DNA of 50,730 nt from the NCBI GenBank assembly GCA_934089275.1, contig CAKOJJ010000006.1, forward strand, positions 1-50,730, written 5' to 3'. The translations under genes were made by a program, and so were the position numbers. This DNA comes from an uncultured Bacilli bacterium (GTDB taxonomy: Bacteria > Bacillota_I > Bacilli_A > RF39 > UBA660). Below the pieces are notes generated by a model. It had not been told where the DNA came from, searched no databases, and worked only from the letters and a program-made list of their open reading frames with translations. Positions 43,019-50,730 of this stretch are shown here, one piece after another (position 1 is the first letter of the stretch; each line of letters starts with the position of its first letter).

Positions 43019-44572
43019 AACATTTTTAAATGTAAATATAATATCTATCGTTTTGTCTTGATAGATATAAATTTTTTCAACTAAGTTAATTATTAATTCT
43101 CTAGTTGGATTTTCTAGTGATAAAAATTCATTAATATATTTTTCTATTTGTCTATTATCAACTTGATGTTCGTTTATTTGTACATTTTTAAGATTATTAA
43201 TATTATTTTTATTAACATCCATTTCTTTTTTTATGTTTCCTTTTACTCTTAAGTATTGTTCTTCATCTATTATACCATTTAATCTATCCATATAAGTTTT
43301 ATCTAGACATTCAGTTAATTTATTATTAGTTTTTTCAAGACTTTCTATTTGTTTTTTAATCTTTAAACTATTATCATCAAAGTCAATATTGTCAATTAAA
43401 TTTTTGATTTCATTTTTATCTAAATACTTTTTGCATACTTCTTTAATATTCTCTAAAATAATGCTTTCTAATTTCTTATAATTATTTGTATGAGTTGTGC
43501 AAACATGATATTTTGAGTATGTTCTGTAATAATCACAAGTTGTATAACTTCTATCTGTTTTTGATTGATATCTTATAGTTATACGGTGTTTACAATCTCC
43601 ACAATATAAAAGCCCATCTAATAAATAAAATCTTTTCTTCTCGGGCCTTTTAACATTTTTAGGTAATAAAGTTTGTACATAATTAAATATATCCTTGTCT
43701 ATAATTGCTTCGTGAGTATTTTCTACTATAATAAAATCATCTGGATTATTTTTAACCACCCTTTTTAGTTTATAGTTTATCTTTTTAGTTTTATATTGTA
43801 CTACATCTCCAGTATAGATTCTATTAGTTAAAATTGCTTTAATTGTTGTATCTACCCACACTCCATATTCTTGTGATATACAATTTTTATTTGGGCATTT
43901 GGTATTCCACACATGGTTATAAAAAGATGCTGGTGTTTTTATTTTTCTTTTAGTAAGATATTGTGCTATATAGTGGCATGTTTTACCTTTAAGTGCCAAA
44001 TCAAAAATTAATTTTACAACTTCTGCTTGTTTTCCATTTATTACTAAATGATTTTTATTATTTTGATCTTTCATATATCCATATGGGCACCTTCCAGATA
44101 CATATAAGCCATCTTTCATTCTTGAATGCAAACTACTCTTAATCTTTTTAGAAATGTCTTTAGCATACATATCATTCATTATTGCTTTAAATGGTGCAAT
44201 ATCGTTACTTGTATTATCTATAAAAGTATCTATACCATCATTAATTGCAATATACCTAATATTATTATTTGGAAAATACTTTTCAATTAATTCACCAGTA
44301 CCTATATAATCTCTTCCTAATCTTGACATGTCTTTAGTAATAATCATATTGATTTTACCTGATTCCATATCTTTCATCAACTGTTTAAATGCTGGTCTAT
44401 CAAAATTAGTCCCGGAAAATCCATCATCAACATACTCTTTTACTACGCAATATTTGTTTTCTTTAACATATTGATTAAGTAAACTTCGTTGACTAACTAT
44501 ACTATCAGATTCTACATTTCCATCATCTCTTGATAATCTTATATAAAGTCCTACTTTAAAATTACTATTCAT
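43013..44572 (-). CDS. Large serine recombinase (site-specific integrase)
   Basis: 519 aa. N-terminal resolvase domain with the Ser nucleophile in LYIRLSRDDG and partner Arg in KDMSRLGRDYIGTGELI; Recombinase domain after about residue 160; zinc ribbon (LLYCGDCKHRITI then TCDYYRTYSKYHVC); and a coiled coil (about 410-480) of the type that controls integration versus excision. The stop is 8 bases outside the att core, the usual place for these genes. It is the likely catalyst of insertion into the amidase gene. Catalytic residues intact. Confidence 0.95.
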   Translation of the reverse strand: MNSNFKVGLYIRLSRDDGNVESDSIVSQRSLLNQYVKENKYCVVKEYVDDGFSGTNFDRPAFKQLMKDMESGKINMIITKDMSRLGRDYIGTGELIEKYFPNNNIRYIAINDGIDTFIDNTSNDIAPFKAIMNDMYAKDISKKIKSSLHSRMKDGLYVSGRCPYGYMKDQNNKNHLVINGKQAEVVKLIFDLALKGKTCHYIAQYLTKRKIKTPASFYNHVWNTKCPNKNCISQEYGVWVDTTIKAILTNRIYTGDVVQYKTKKINYKLKRVVKNNPDDFIIVENTHEAIIDKDIFNYVQTLLPKNVKRPEKKRFYLLDGLLYCGDCKHRITIRYQSKTDRSYTTCDYYRTYSKYHVCTTHTNNYKKLESIILENIKEVCKKYLDKNEIKNLIDNIDFDDNSLKIKKQIESLEKTNNKLTECLDKTYMDRLNGIIDEEQYLRVKGNIKKEMDVNKNNINNLKNVQINEHQVDNRQIEKYINEFLSLENPTRELIINLVEKIYIYQDKTIDIIFTFKNVT

Positions 44573-44576
44573 GTGC

Positions 44577-44756
44577 TTAATTACTACTCTCTTCTACTTG
44601 GGAATAATAACTACAACTACATGATAGCTTAGAACTTTTATAATTACAAGTTGTCATTAACTTTGTTTGTAGTTCTATTTTTAATACTTCAGTTATAATT
44701 TCATTTAAAGATTTAGCAGCATCCTTAAATTTTAAATTAACTTTGTATTTATCCAT
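44577..44756 (-). CDS. Small protein upstream of the recombinase (59 aa)
   Basis: ATG 44754-44756 is preceded by GTGGAGG; the gene ends four bases before the recombinase start, so they form an operon. N-terminal helix (MDKYKVNLKFKDAAKSLNEI), C-terminal Cys/Ser cluster (LSCSCSYYSQVEESSN). It is not a recognised family. A role as transcriptional or directionality factor for the recombinase is possible only by position. Confidence 0.65.
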   Translation of the reverse strand: MDKYKVNLKFKDAAKSLNEIITEVLKIELQTKLMTTCNYKSSKLSCSCSYYSQVEESSN

Positions 44757-45130
44757 AGAGTTTGATACCTCCACTTAATTCTATGGCTTTAATTTTTGTA
44801 ATATTACTTAGAACAATTATTGATTACATTATAATATCATTGAAGTCGTAACTACTCTTATTCATAAATATCATCTTCTTTTGCTTGAATAATATTTCTC
44901 ACAAACTGCTAAATTCAAATTAGTTATTATAGCAAAGTTTATTTATTATTTTTAAAAAATCAAATTATGAAACAACGGAATAAAAAGATGACACGATACG
45001 CCAACTATTTTTTTATAAAATAAAACATCATGCATACTAGACTTATTTTATATCAACAAATTTAAACTATTTTGTCGTTTAACACCAAAGATAATTATTA
45101 AATAGATTTTTATACTACTACATAAAATAT
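44757..45130. other. Noncoding stretch of the mobile element
   Basis: About 370 very AT-rich bases with no ORF of note on either strand. It presumably holds the promoter of the minus-strand recombinase operon; TATAAT-like sequences occur (for example ATTATAAT near 44828 on the plus strand) but I cannot choose one. No structured RNA is evident. Confidence 0.45.
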
Positions 45131-45178
45131 AAAAAAAATCATCCTACTTTCTAATTTTCATTAGATTTATAGGATGAT
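45131..45178 (-). terminator. Terminator of the cargo gene
   Basis: Two-level hairpin: ATCATCCTA / TAGGATGAT (45138-45146 with 45170-45178) enclosing TCTAAT / ATTAGA with a GAAA loop on the minus strand, then T8. Confidence 0.85.
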
Positions 45179-45215
45179 ATAATTTTTAATAATCTATTTC
45201 ATTAATAAAGTAATA

Positions 45216-45803
45216 TTAATTATTATTTTTGTGTCTTCCATTCTCATAAACTTTTTCGCCAATAGAAACTCCACATTTTTTTGCATACATTGTTAATAAA
45301 TATTCAACTACAGGAGAAAATCCTTCTAATTTAATACCATTTAAACATGCTCTATGTTTCATAATAAACCATTTAAAATCCTTGATTTGTTGAACAACAC
45401 TACTTTTTGATTCAGCACCGTTTACTGTTAATAATAAACCATAATCTGAAATACTTTCAACTGGTATACGTGAATATCCTAAGTTATCAATTCTAACTTG
45501 AATTTCTTTTATAAATTGTAATTGATTATTATCTTCTAGACGAAATACATCATCTGTTCTCATCCAAGTTAAGTCTAACGTACTAACATCAATAGGTAAA
45601 TCAAAATTTATAACCTCATAATACCCTAAATCTTCAAAATGTGATACTTCAACACTTGATATATATTCATCATAATCATCTATCACATATTTAAGTGCAC
45701 TTCTCATTAAAAAAGTTCCTTCGCCATGTTTTTCTTCAAATACTTTACCATAAAATTCATATGGATGCATTTTTTCTTCATCTTCTAAATTATAATTTTT
45801 CAC
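45216..45803 (-). CDS. Unknown cargo protein of the serine-recombinase element (195 aa)
   Basis: Starts at GTG 45801-45803 after AGGAGTGG and ends in a strong terminator, so it looks expressed. Acidic, cytosolic, mixed alpha/beta; no motif I recognise (visible: EDEEKMHPYEFYGKVFEEKH, LDLTWMRTDDVFRLED, WFIMKHRACLNGIKLEGF). It is the only cargo and lies next to attL, so the element maintains it for a reason. Defence, toxin or regulatory roles are all possible; none can be supported from sequence alone. Confidence 0.72.
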   Translation of the reverse strand: MKNYNLEDEEKMHPYEFYGKVFEEKHGEGTFLMRSALKYVIDDYDEYISSVEVSHFEDLGYYEVINFDLPIDVSTLDLTWMRTDDVFRLEDNNQLQFIKEIQVRIDNLGYSRIPVESISDYGLLLTVNGAESKSSVVQQIKDFKWFIMKHRACLNGIKLEGFSPVVEYLLTMYAKKCGVSIGEKVYENGRHKNNN

Positions 45804-45815
45804 TCTAATCCACTC

Positions 45816-46481
45816 CTAAAATAATTGTAACATATTTTTTATAATCCATAAAGTTTTTAAATCATTATTCCCCATAAAAATCGTATCTCCTGATTTAACA
45901 GTATAATAATCTAAATCATCTTTTGAGTAACCAATATAATCTAGAAGAGCTTCTAAAGTTGCGTATGCATAACGTTCATAATTTTTCTTTAATCTTGCTG
46001 CATCTTTAGTGTTATCTAAAAAACCATATTCAACAATTATTGATTCATAAGGACTAGTATCTCTTAACATAAAATAGTAATCTTTGCTTGGATTAGATGT
46101 TCCACGTTTTTGATAGTATTTTCTAATTGTTTGACCATTTTTAGCAAGTTCATTTAATACTTTTGAGGACAAAGTTTCGTTATTACGTAAAGCATAGATT
46201 ACTTCAGCACCTTCTGCTCCTCCTGCATTTATGTGATTAGACACAACAATAACATTACTATCACTTCCAAAAGCATTCTTAATTCTATTTATTCTTTGAG
46301 TTGGACTTAAAGTTTCATCTGTTTCTCTCGTAATATACACTGGAATTCCAAGTCTTTTTAACTCATCATACATTATTTTACTAATAGCAAGAGTCATATT
46401 TTTTTCAATTATATCATTTCCACTAGCCCCGTTATCGGTACCACCATGACCAGGATCAATTATAATCTTATAATTATTCAT
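45816..46481 (-). CDS. N-acetylmuramoyl-L-alanine amidase, catalytic domain truncated by insertion
   Basis: 221 aa from ATG 46479-46481 (AGGTGATACTT). Amidase_3 with all zinc and catalytic residues: IDPGHGGTDNGA (His), IIEKNMTLAIS (Glu), VVSNHINAGGAEG (His), IIVEYGFLDN (Glu). It cleaves the amide between MurNAc and L-Ala in peptidoglycan. After KSGDT the reading enters the mobile element and ends in a 21-residue unrelated tail (IFMGNNDLKTLW...). The LysM wall-binding domains are left behind at 42573-42993. Without them the protein may still be active but poorly targeted. There is no classical signal peptide. Confidence 0.9.
   Translation of the reverse strand: MNNYKIIIDPGHGGTDNGASGNDIIEKNMTLAISKIMYDELKRLGIPVYITRETDETLSPTQRINRIKNAFGSDSNVIVVSNHINAGGAEGAEVIYALRNNETLSSKVLNELAKNGQTIRKYYQKRGTSNPSKDYYFMLRDTSPYESIIVEYGFLDNTKDAARLKKNYERYAYATLEALLDYIGYSKDDLDYYTVKSGDTIFMGNNDLKTLWIIKNMLQLF
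45874..45894. other. attL of the serine-recombinase element
   Basis: CATAAAAATC followed by core GTATCTCCTGAT (45883-45894); host sequence continues at 45895. Confidence 0.8.
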
Positions 46482-46620
46482 AAGTATCACCTAGAATAGT
46501 GTATGAGAAAAAACTAAATATGGTACTTTTTCATTATACATTTCAAAGTATTTTCTAAATAATTTATAACAATTATATATATTATAAATCTTTACCATCC
46601 AGTTAAATATTTATATATAA

Positions 46621-47703
46621 CTAAACACTTCTTTTATCTGTAATTATTTTTTTCATCGGAGTTTTTATTTGAGTTTTTGTATATTGAAAATTTTTATAGG
46701 TTTCTTTTGGAATAATAAATTGTTTTCCCCAAGAAGAAACTACCATATCATCGTTTTCATCAAATCCCGTAATTAACATTGCATGTCCCGACTCTCTAGA
46801 AGATACATCTACTTTTTCTTTACTTGATGTTATAAATGCATCACTATTGGGTGATGATGATACACCTAATATATACCCATCTTCTAATAAATCTTTTAAT
46901 TGCTTTTGAAAATCATCATAAGTATCACTATTTTTTCCTAACATTTCGCTCATAAATTCAATATTAATATTCTTTTTTACCAAATAATAATTTACCCAAG
47001 CATTAATATTATTCATTAGTAATCCTGAAAATTTTGATTCAGGAGTTCTATCATGTTCTTCAAATGTGATATCTTTATCTGCTAAAAGTTTCTCTAATTT
47101 GAATTTGTCCATATTTTCATCTCTTATATTCAAAAGAGCTTCAGCTATTTCTGGATATGAACCAAACATTACCTGATTACTAGGTTTTACATTCTTATAT
47201 TTGTTTTCTTTGGTAACTTCATCTATTCCATCAGAAATAATACCATTATTAAAAAGTTCAATAATTGCCTCTTGTTCACTACTGAATTCTTTATGCAATA
47301 AATCTTTTGCTGCAGCTATTGCATTCCTATAATGATAAGTTTCATACTTATGCACAGTTAATTTAACTTTTCCATATAAATATGCAAACATATCAATCAT
47401 CAGTGTACTACAATCCAAAGTTTCACCATCTGGGCTTAATGAGAATCCAAAAATATCTTTAAAATCTAAATCCGTTAATTCTTGATCTGAATCCATTATA
47501 ACTTTACTAACTATAGCATTAGCAACATAAGCATAAGTACACCCTTTTTGTTGAATTTCATAAAACATATAAGGATTATCAATTCCATTTCTTTTTAATA
47601 TTTCCACATAATTATTAATAAGATTTTTTGTTGCTTTTGACTTAAATATCTTTTTAAACTGCTCATGTGGAAAATCTTGATTAGCGTAATACATATATTG
47701 CAT
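46621..47703 (-). CDS. Papain-fold cysteine peptidase-like protein without signal peptide
   Basis: 360 aa. Likely catalytic Cys55 in EIQQKGCTYAYV (Gln for the oxyanion hole two residues earlier), His307 in SGHAMLITGF and SSWG at 323-326, together the order Cys...His...(N)SWG of papain-like and C39-like peptidases. The usual Asn before SWG is Ser here. There is a long helical insert between Cys and His (about 60-290). No leader, membrane segment or wall-binding domain is seen. It could be a self-processing or effector-type peptidase, or a pseudo-peptidase. Appears monocistronic. Confidence 0.65.
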   Translation of the reverse strand: MQYMYYANQDFPHEQFKKIFKSKATKNLINNYVEILKRNGIDNPYMFYEIQQKGCTYAYVANAIVSKVIMDSDQELTDLDFKDIFGFSLSPDGETLDCSTLMIDMFAYLYGKVKLTVHKYETYHYRNAIAAAKDLLHKEFSSEQEAIIELFNNGIISDGIDEVTKENKYKNVKPSNQVMFGSYPEIAEALLNIRDENMDKFKLEKLLADKDITFEEHDRTPESKFSGLLMNNINAWVNYYLVKKNINIEFMSEMLGKNSDTYDDFQKQLKDLLEDGYILGVSSSPNSDAFITSSKEKVDVSSRESGHAMLITGFDENDDMVVSSWGKQFIIPKETYKNFQYTKTQIKTPMKKIITDKRSV

Positions 47704-47860
47704 AAAAACACTTTCTTTCTAAAAAAATCATAACATATAATTAATTTTTTATAAATTACATTAGATTTTTTATTTACACATTATATACTAAAATTGCGGT
47801 TTTTAAATAATTACAATTGTATAATTATTTGTAAATATTACTTAGAATTATGTACATAAG

Positions 47861-47890
47861 AAAAAGAAATATGACACTTTTTCATATTTC
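47861..47890 (-). terminator. Terminator of the XRE regulator gene
   Basis: GAAATATGA / TCATATTTC stem (47866-47874 with 47882-47890) followed by TTTTTC on the minus strand. Confidence 0.8.
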
Positions 47891-47898
47891 CTTTTTAT

Positions 47899-48654
47899 CT
47901 ATTTTGTTTCATAAAGTAAATTAGATTTTCTTATTATTTTATTTAACTTCGTTGTATCTTGATTTTCATATATTTTATTTATATGTGATAAACTTTGTTT
48001 AGTATAATATACTTTTTTTATCTTTTTTAAACAACTATCACTTACATATAAATCATTTGTAGAAGTATTTTCACTTAAATCATAACCAGTAAATTCATCA
48101 AACTTCTTACTTCTATTTATTATTGTTCCAAGATCTTCATAATATGTAACAAAAGCTAAACACTCATTTTCATATTCAAAATAAACATATTTTGTATTTC
48201 CAAGCACTGGAGTAGTAAGTTTTAATGAATGATTTTCAAAAGTCACATTCATTGTACGTTTATCATAATCTTGTTTAATATAAATATGGTTTAATAAAAA
48301 ATTAAATACAATAACAGATATTAAGAAAACAACAATAAATAAAATTACTAAATTAAAAGTTCTGATAGTTTTATTTTTTAGTTCCACATTTCCAACTACA
48401 TCTATCATATTTTTTTCAAATTTATCTTGATATTCATCTTTCTTCAATTTTTCTCCAGATAAGAATTCATTAATTGATATTCCTAAAACTTCACATATTG
48501 AATTGTACATGGACATATCCGGCATACATTTTCCATTTTCCCATCTTGATATACTTCTACTATTAACATTTAACTTTTCAGCTAACTCTTCTTGAGTTAA
48601 GTTACATTCTTTACGCCTTTCAGCAATAAACTTACCAATTTTCTCTTGATCCAT
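47899..48654 (-). CDS. Membrane-bound XRE-family transcriptional regulator
   Basis: 251 aa. Residues 5-60 form an HTH_3 domain: IAERRKECNLTQEELAEKL then SRSISRWENGKCMPDM. One membrane segment (about 100-120, FNLVILFIVVFLISVIVFNFLL) is followed by a ~130-residue extracellular domain, so it may sense an envelope signal and regulate nearby genes. ATG follows AAAGGAAG. Targets unknown; the papain-like gene immediately downstream is one candidate. Confidence 0.88.
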   Translation of the reverse strand: MDQEKIGKFIAERRKECNLTQEELAEKLNVNSRSISRWENGKCMPDMSMYNSICEVLGISINEFLSGEKLKKDEYQDKFEKNMIDVVGNVELKNKTIRTFNLVILFIVVFLISVIVFNFLLNHIYIKQDYDKRTMNVTFENHSLKLTTPVLGNTKYVYFEYENECLAFVTYYEDLGTIINRSKKFDEFTGYDLSENTSTNDLYVSDSCLKKIKKVYYTKQSLSHINKIYENQDTTKLNKIIRKSNLLYETK

Positions 48655-48725
48655 AACTTTCTTCCTTTCTGTCTTTATACTACAGTATTTAGTTTATATA
48701 ATACACGACACAAAGTGAGAATTAA

Positions 48726-49556
48726 TTATTTTTCATTATACTCATCCAAGAAACTTTTATATTCACCATTCTTTTTAGTTCCTAAAACACAGTTTAAATT
48801 AACATTATCCATACTTTTAAATATATTATGATCAATTTCTCTGTTAATTTGTCTCATCTTTTTTATTAATTCTTTCATTTCTTTTCTTTTACTTGTACCA
48901 TCATTAATTAATGAACAACCTTCAGTAAATCTACAAGCACAGTTGATAAATGTAAGTTCATTATAATTTCTCCAAGAAATAATAGCTCCCTCTTTTACCA
49001 AATAAAGAGGTCTAATAAGTTCAAGCCCTTCATAATTATCCGAATGAAGTTTAGGCATCATAGTTTTAATCTCAGCTCCATAAAACATTGAAAGTAAAGT
49101 TGTTTCAATAACATCATCAAAATGATGACCTAAAGCGATTTTATTGCATCCAATTTCTTTTGCTTTATTATATAGATACCCTCTACGCATTTTAGCGCAT
49201 AAATAACAAGGACTTTTAGAATCAATTGTCGATACAACGTCAAAAATATCACTTTCAAATATCTCAATTGGAATATTAAGAATACGTGCATTATCCTCAA
49301 TGTATTTACGATTATATTCATTATATCCAGGATCCATTACTACATATCTAGCTTCAAAATTAATTTTGCCATGACGTTTTAATTCTTGAATACATTTAGC
49401 AAGTAAAAATGAATCTTTTCCTCCACTTATGCAAACCATTATTTTATCGTTATCTTGAATAAGTTCATAAGTTTTAACCGCTTCAATAAATTTAGCCCAT
49501 ATTTCCTTACGATACTTCTTTATAATACTTTTTTCAATTTCTTTATACTTCTCCAT
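48726..49556 (-). CDS. TtcA-family tRNA 2-thiolation enzyme
   Basis: 276 aa. N-type PP-loop CISGGKDSF for ATP, then SPCYLCAKMRRGYLY, GHHFDDVIET and NCACRFTEGCS. The CxxC pair and the later Cys are in the positions that bind an Fe-S cluster in TtcA, which thiolates C32 of tRNA. Sulfur would come from the cysteine desulfurase gene upstream (14-base gap), so the pair forms a sulfur-relay operon. ATG follows TTAGGTG. Confidence 0.92.
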   Translation of the reverse strand: MEKYKEIEKSIIKKYRKEIWAKFIEAVKTYELIQDNDKIMVCISGGKDSFLLAKCIQELKRHGKINFEARYVVMDPGYNEYNRKYIEDNARILNIPIEIFESDIFDVVSTIDSKSPCYLCAKMRRGYLYNKAKEIGCNKIALGHHFDDVIETTLLSMFYGAEIKTMMPKLHSDNYEGLELIRPLYLVKEGAIISWRNYNELTFINCACRFTEGCSLINDGTSKRKEMKELIKKMRQINREIDHNIFKSMDNVNLNCVLGTKKNGEYKSFLDEYNEK

Positions 49557-49570
49557 AACACACCTAAATT

Positions 49571-50680
49571 CTAACCGATAATATTATCCATCACTTCAAT
49601 AAATTTATCAATTTCTGCGTTTGTTGTCAAATGACTTAAACTAAGTCTAATTGAAGAACTAGCAAGTCCCTTATTTTTTGTAACCGCATATACAAGTTTA
49701 GATGGTGTTTCAACTGGACAACAAGATGTTTTAGTAGAGACATATACTTCTGAGTCATTAAATAGTTTTTGAAGATCATTAGATTTCCTGTTTTGAACAC
49801 TAAAATTAATAATATAAGGTATTGAATTATCATTACTGTTTATTGTAACATCCTTTTTATTTTTTAAGTATTCAACAATTCTTTTATTCTTATCTATAAC
49901 GGAAATACGTCTTTCTTCCATATTTTCCATTGCGTTTTTAAGAGCAATAGAAGCAGATGCAATCAATGCTGTATCCGGTGTTCCACTTCGATAAATCGTA
50001 CTAGATTTTCCTCCATTGATTTGAGGTTTTAAAAACACATTATCACGTTTTACTAAAATACCTACTCCAGAAAGGCCATAAAACTTATGAGGTGTAATCG
50101 TTATTAAATCAACATCGCTGTAATCAATATTAACTTTACCAATAGCTTGACTAGCATCAGTATGAAAAAAACAATTTGGATATTCCTTTAAAATAGAAGC
50201 GATTTCCTCAATAGGTTCTCTTATTCCAAGTTCTGAATCAACAGAAGTTATACTTACTAAGATGGTATCATCTCTTAACATTTTTTTTAATTCATCAATG
50301 TTAATAATTCCATACTTATCAACAGGAATAATCTCAACTTCAAAACCAAGTTCTTGTAAATATGTACACGATGATACAATCGAATTATGTTCTAAAGAAC
50401 TTATAAGTATATGCTTTCCTCTACTCTTATATCTTTCACATACACCTTTAATAACTAAATTGTTGCTTTCACTTGAGCCGCTTGTATAGATTATTTCATC
50501 CTCTTTAACATTAAGAAGTTTAGCAATATTCTTAGTTGCTTCATCTATAACACTTTTTGCTTCCATCCCAAGTGTATGATTTGAGTTTGGATTTGCATAA
50601 TATTCTTTGGAAACACGAATAAACTCATTTAAAACTTCATCATCAACCGGAGTTGAAGCAGCATAATCTAAATAGATCAT
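49571..50680 (-). CDS. Cysteine desulfurase (IscS/NifS-like)
   Basis: 369 aa. PLP fold type I: start IYLDYAASTPVD, TSGSSESNNL, FHTDASQAIGK, and TPHKFYGLSGVG with the PLP Lys. The mobile loop STKTSCCPVETP carries the catalytic Cys. It abstracts sulfur from cysteine for Fe-S clusters and tRNA thiolation, and is followed by the TtcA-like gene. The ATG lies three bases after the stop of the gene at the right edge, indicating an operon. Confidence 0.95.
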   Translation of the reverse strand: MIYLDYAASTPVDDEVLNEFIRVSKEYYANPNSNHTLGMEAKSVIDEATKNIAKLLNVKEDEIIYTSGSSESNNLVIKGVCERYKSRGKHILISSLEHNSIVSSCTYLQELGFEVEIIPVDKYGIINIDELKKMLRDDTILVSITSVDSELGIREPIEEIASILKEYPNCFFHTDASQAIGKVNIDYSDVDLITITPHKFYGLSGVGILVKRDNVFLKPQINGGKSSTIYRSGTPDTALIASASIALKNAMENMEERRISVIDKNKRIVEYLKNKKDVTINSNDNSIPYIINFSVQNRKSNDLQKLFNDSEVYVSTKTSCCPVETPSKLVYAVTKNKGLASSSIRLSLSHLTTNAEIDKFIEVMDNIIG

Positions 50681-50681
50681 A

Positions 50682-50729
50682 TTATTTCACTGGACCTTTC
50701 CAATTTTCAAACTTATCTTTATAACTCTC
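50682..50729 (-). CDS. C-terminal end of an upstream gene (partial)
   Basis: An open frame from the window edge ends in TAA at 50682-50684, three bases before the cysteine desulfurase ATG. Visible C-terminus: ESYKDKFENWKGPVK. Too short to identify. In many Bacilli ezrA precedes this kind of desulfurase gene, but these residues do not prove it. Confidence 0.55.
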   Translation of the reverse strand, partial: ESYKDKFENWKGPVK

Positions 50730-50730
50730 A

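Larger units (their letters stand above)
43001..45889. mobile_element. 2.9-kb serine-recombinase integrative element
   Basis: Bounded by a 12-bp direct repeat GTATCTCCTGAT (42994-43005 and 45883-45894), 2,889 bases apart. Joining the element ends rebuilds CATAAAAATCGTAT-CTCCTG-ATACAATTTTTATG, a palindrome with one mismatch in 14-bp arms, as expected for a large-serine-integrase attP. Contents: recombinase, a small co-transcribed gene, a noncoding stretch, and one cargo gene, all on the minus strand. No conjugation, replication or transposase genes are present. Confidence 0.88.

Noticed and set aside
1..50730. UGA read as Trp (Mycoplasma-type code)
   Set aside because: All genes use TGG for Trp and at least the gene at 38231-38974 ends in TGA inside a terminator.
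1..50730. CRISPR arrays and tRNA/rRNA genes
   Set aside because: No spaced short direct repeats and no cloverleaf or rRNA-like stretch was seen in any intergenic region.

Overview
The window is AT-rich DNA from a low-GC Gram-positive of the Bacilli type, most likely an uncultured or anaerobic gut lineage near Erysipelotrichales/RF39 (inferred from gene content, not proven). Nearly every gene has an AGGTGA-type ribosome-binding site and most units end in a strong hairpin plus T-run. TGA is used as a stop at least once (the gene at 38231-38974 ends in TGA inside its terminator), so the standard bacterial code applies. A cotJ spore-coat operon hints at spore formation or spore ancestry.

Layout. 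1-251: right end of an IS3-family element. 271-3176: UDP-galactopyranose mutase, a UPF0316 membrane protein with a small partner, and a divergent cotJA/JB-cotJC operon. 3195-4686: an AbiE type IV toxin-antitoxin cassette with a 45-bp inverted-repeat operator. 4722-17816: GtrA-like protein, S51 peptidase, PMCA-like Ca2+ ATPase, a catalytically dead LysM amidase, a heterodimeric ABC exporter, the GGGtGRT/Fe-S scaffold pair, a C26 amidotransferase and an LTA-synthase-like enzyme. 17980-19734: a solitary HerA-like ATPase. 19801-29279: a surface locus with a roughly 3,000-residue repeat protein split by one in-frame TAA, plus a small membrane-anchored protein. 29450-39752: lipoprotein, membrane proteins, secreted nuclease, U32 peptidase, GT2 glycosyltransferase, CmpB-like protein and a membrane-tethered thioredoxin. 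39872-46481: LCP wall-polymer ligase, a two-gene GNAT cassette, and an amidase-LysM gene cut in two by a 2.9-kb serine-recombinase element. 46621-50730: papain-like peptidase, membrane-bound XRE regulator, TtcA-like tRNA thiolation enzyme and cysteine desulfurase.

How it fits together. Much of the window concerns the cell envelope: Glf, GtrA, LtaS-like, LCP, GT2, amidases and the giant adhesin-like protein. A second theme is iron-sulfur/thiolation chemistry: cysteine desulfurase with TtcA, and the NifU-like scaffold with GGGtGRT.

The most interesting signals are: (1) the serine-recombinase element, whose two ends rebuild an almost perfect attP palindrome and whose excision restores an in-frame triple-LysM amidase; (2) the giant surface gene with a nonsense codon exactly at a conserved repeat Tyr, a G8 tract suited to phase variation, an N-terminal PASTA domain on the apparently cytoplasmic side, and a recently duplicated 735-bp Gly-rich module; (3) two gene cassettes each bracketed by a duplicated bidirectional terminator; (4) the pseudo-amidase paralogue.
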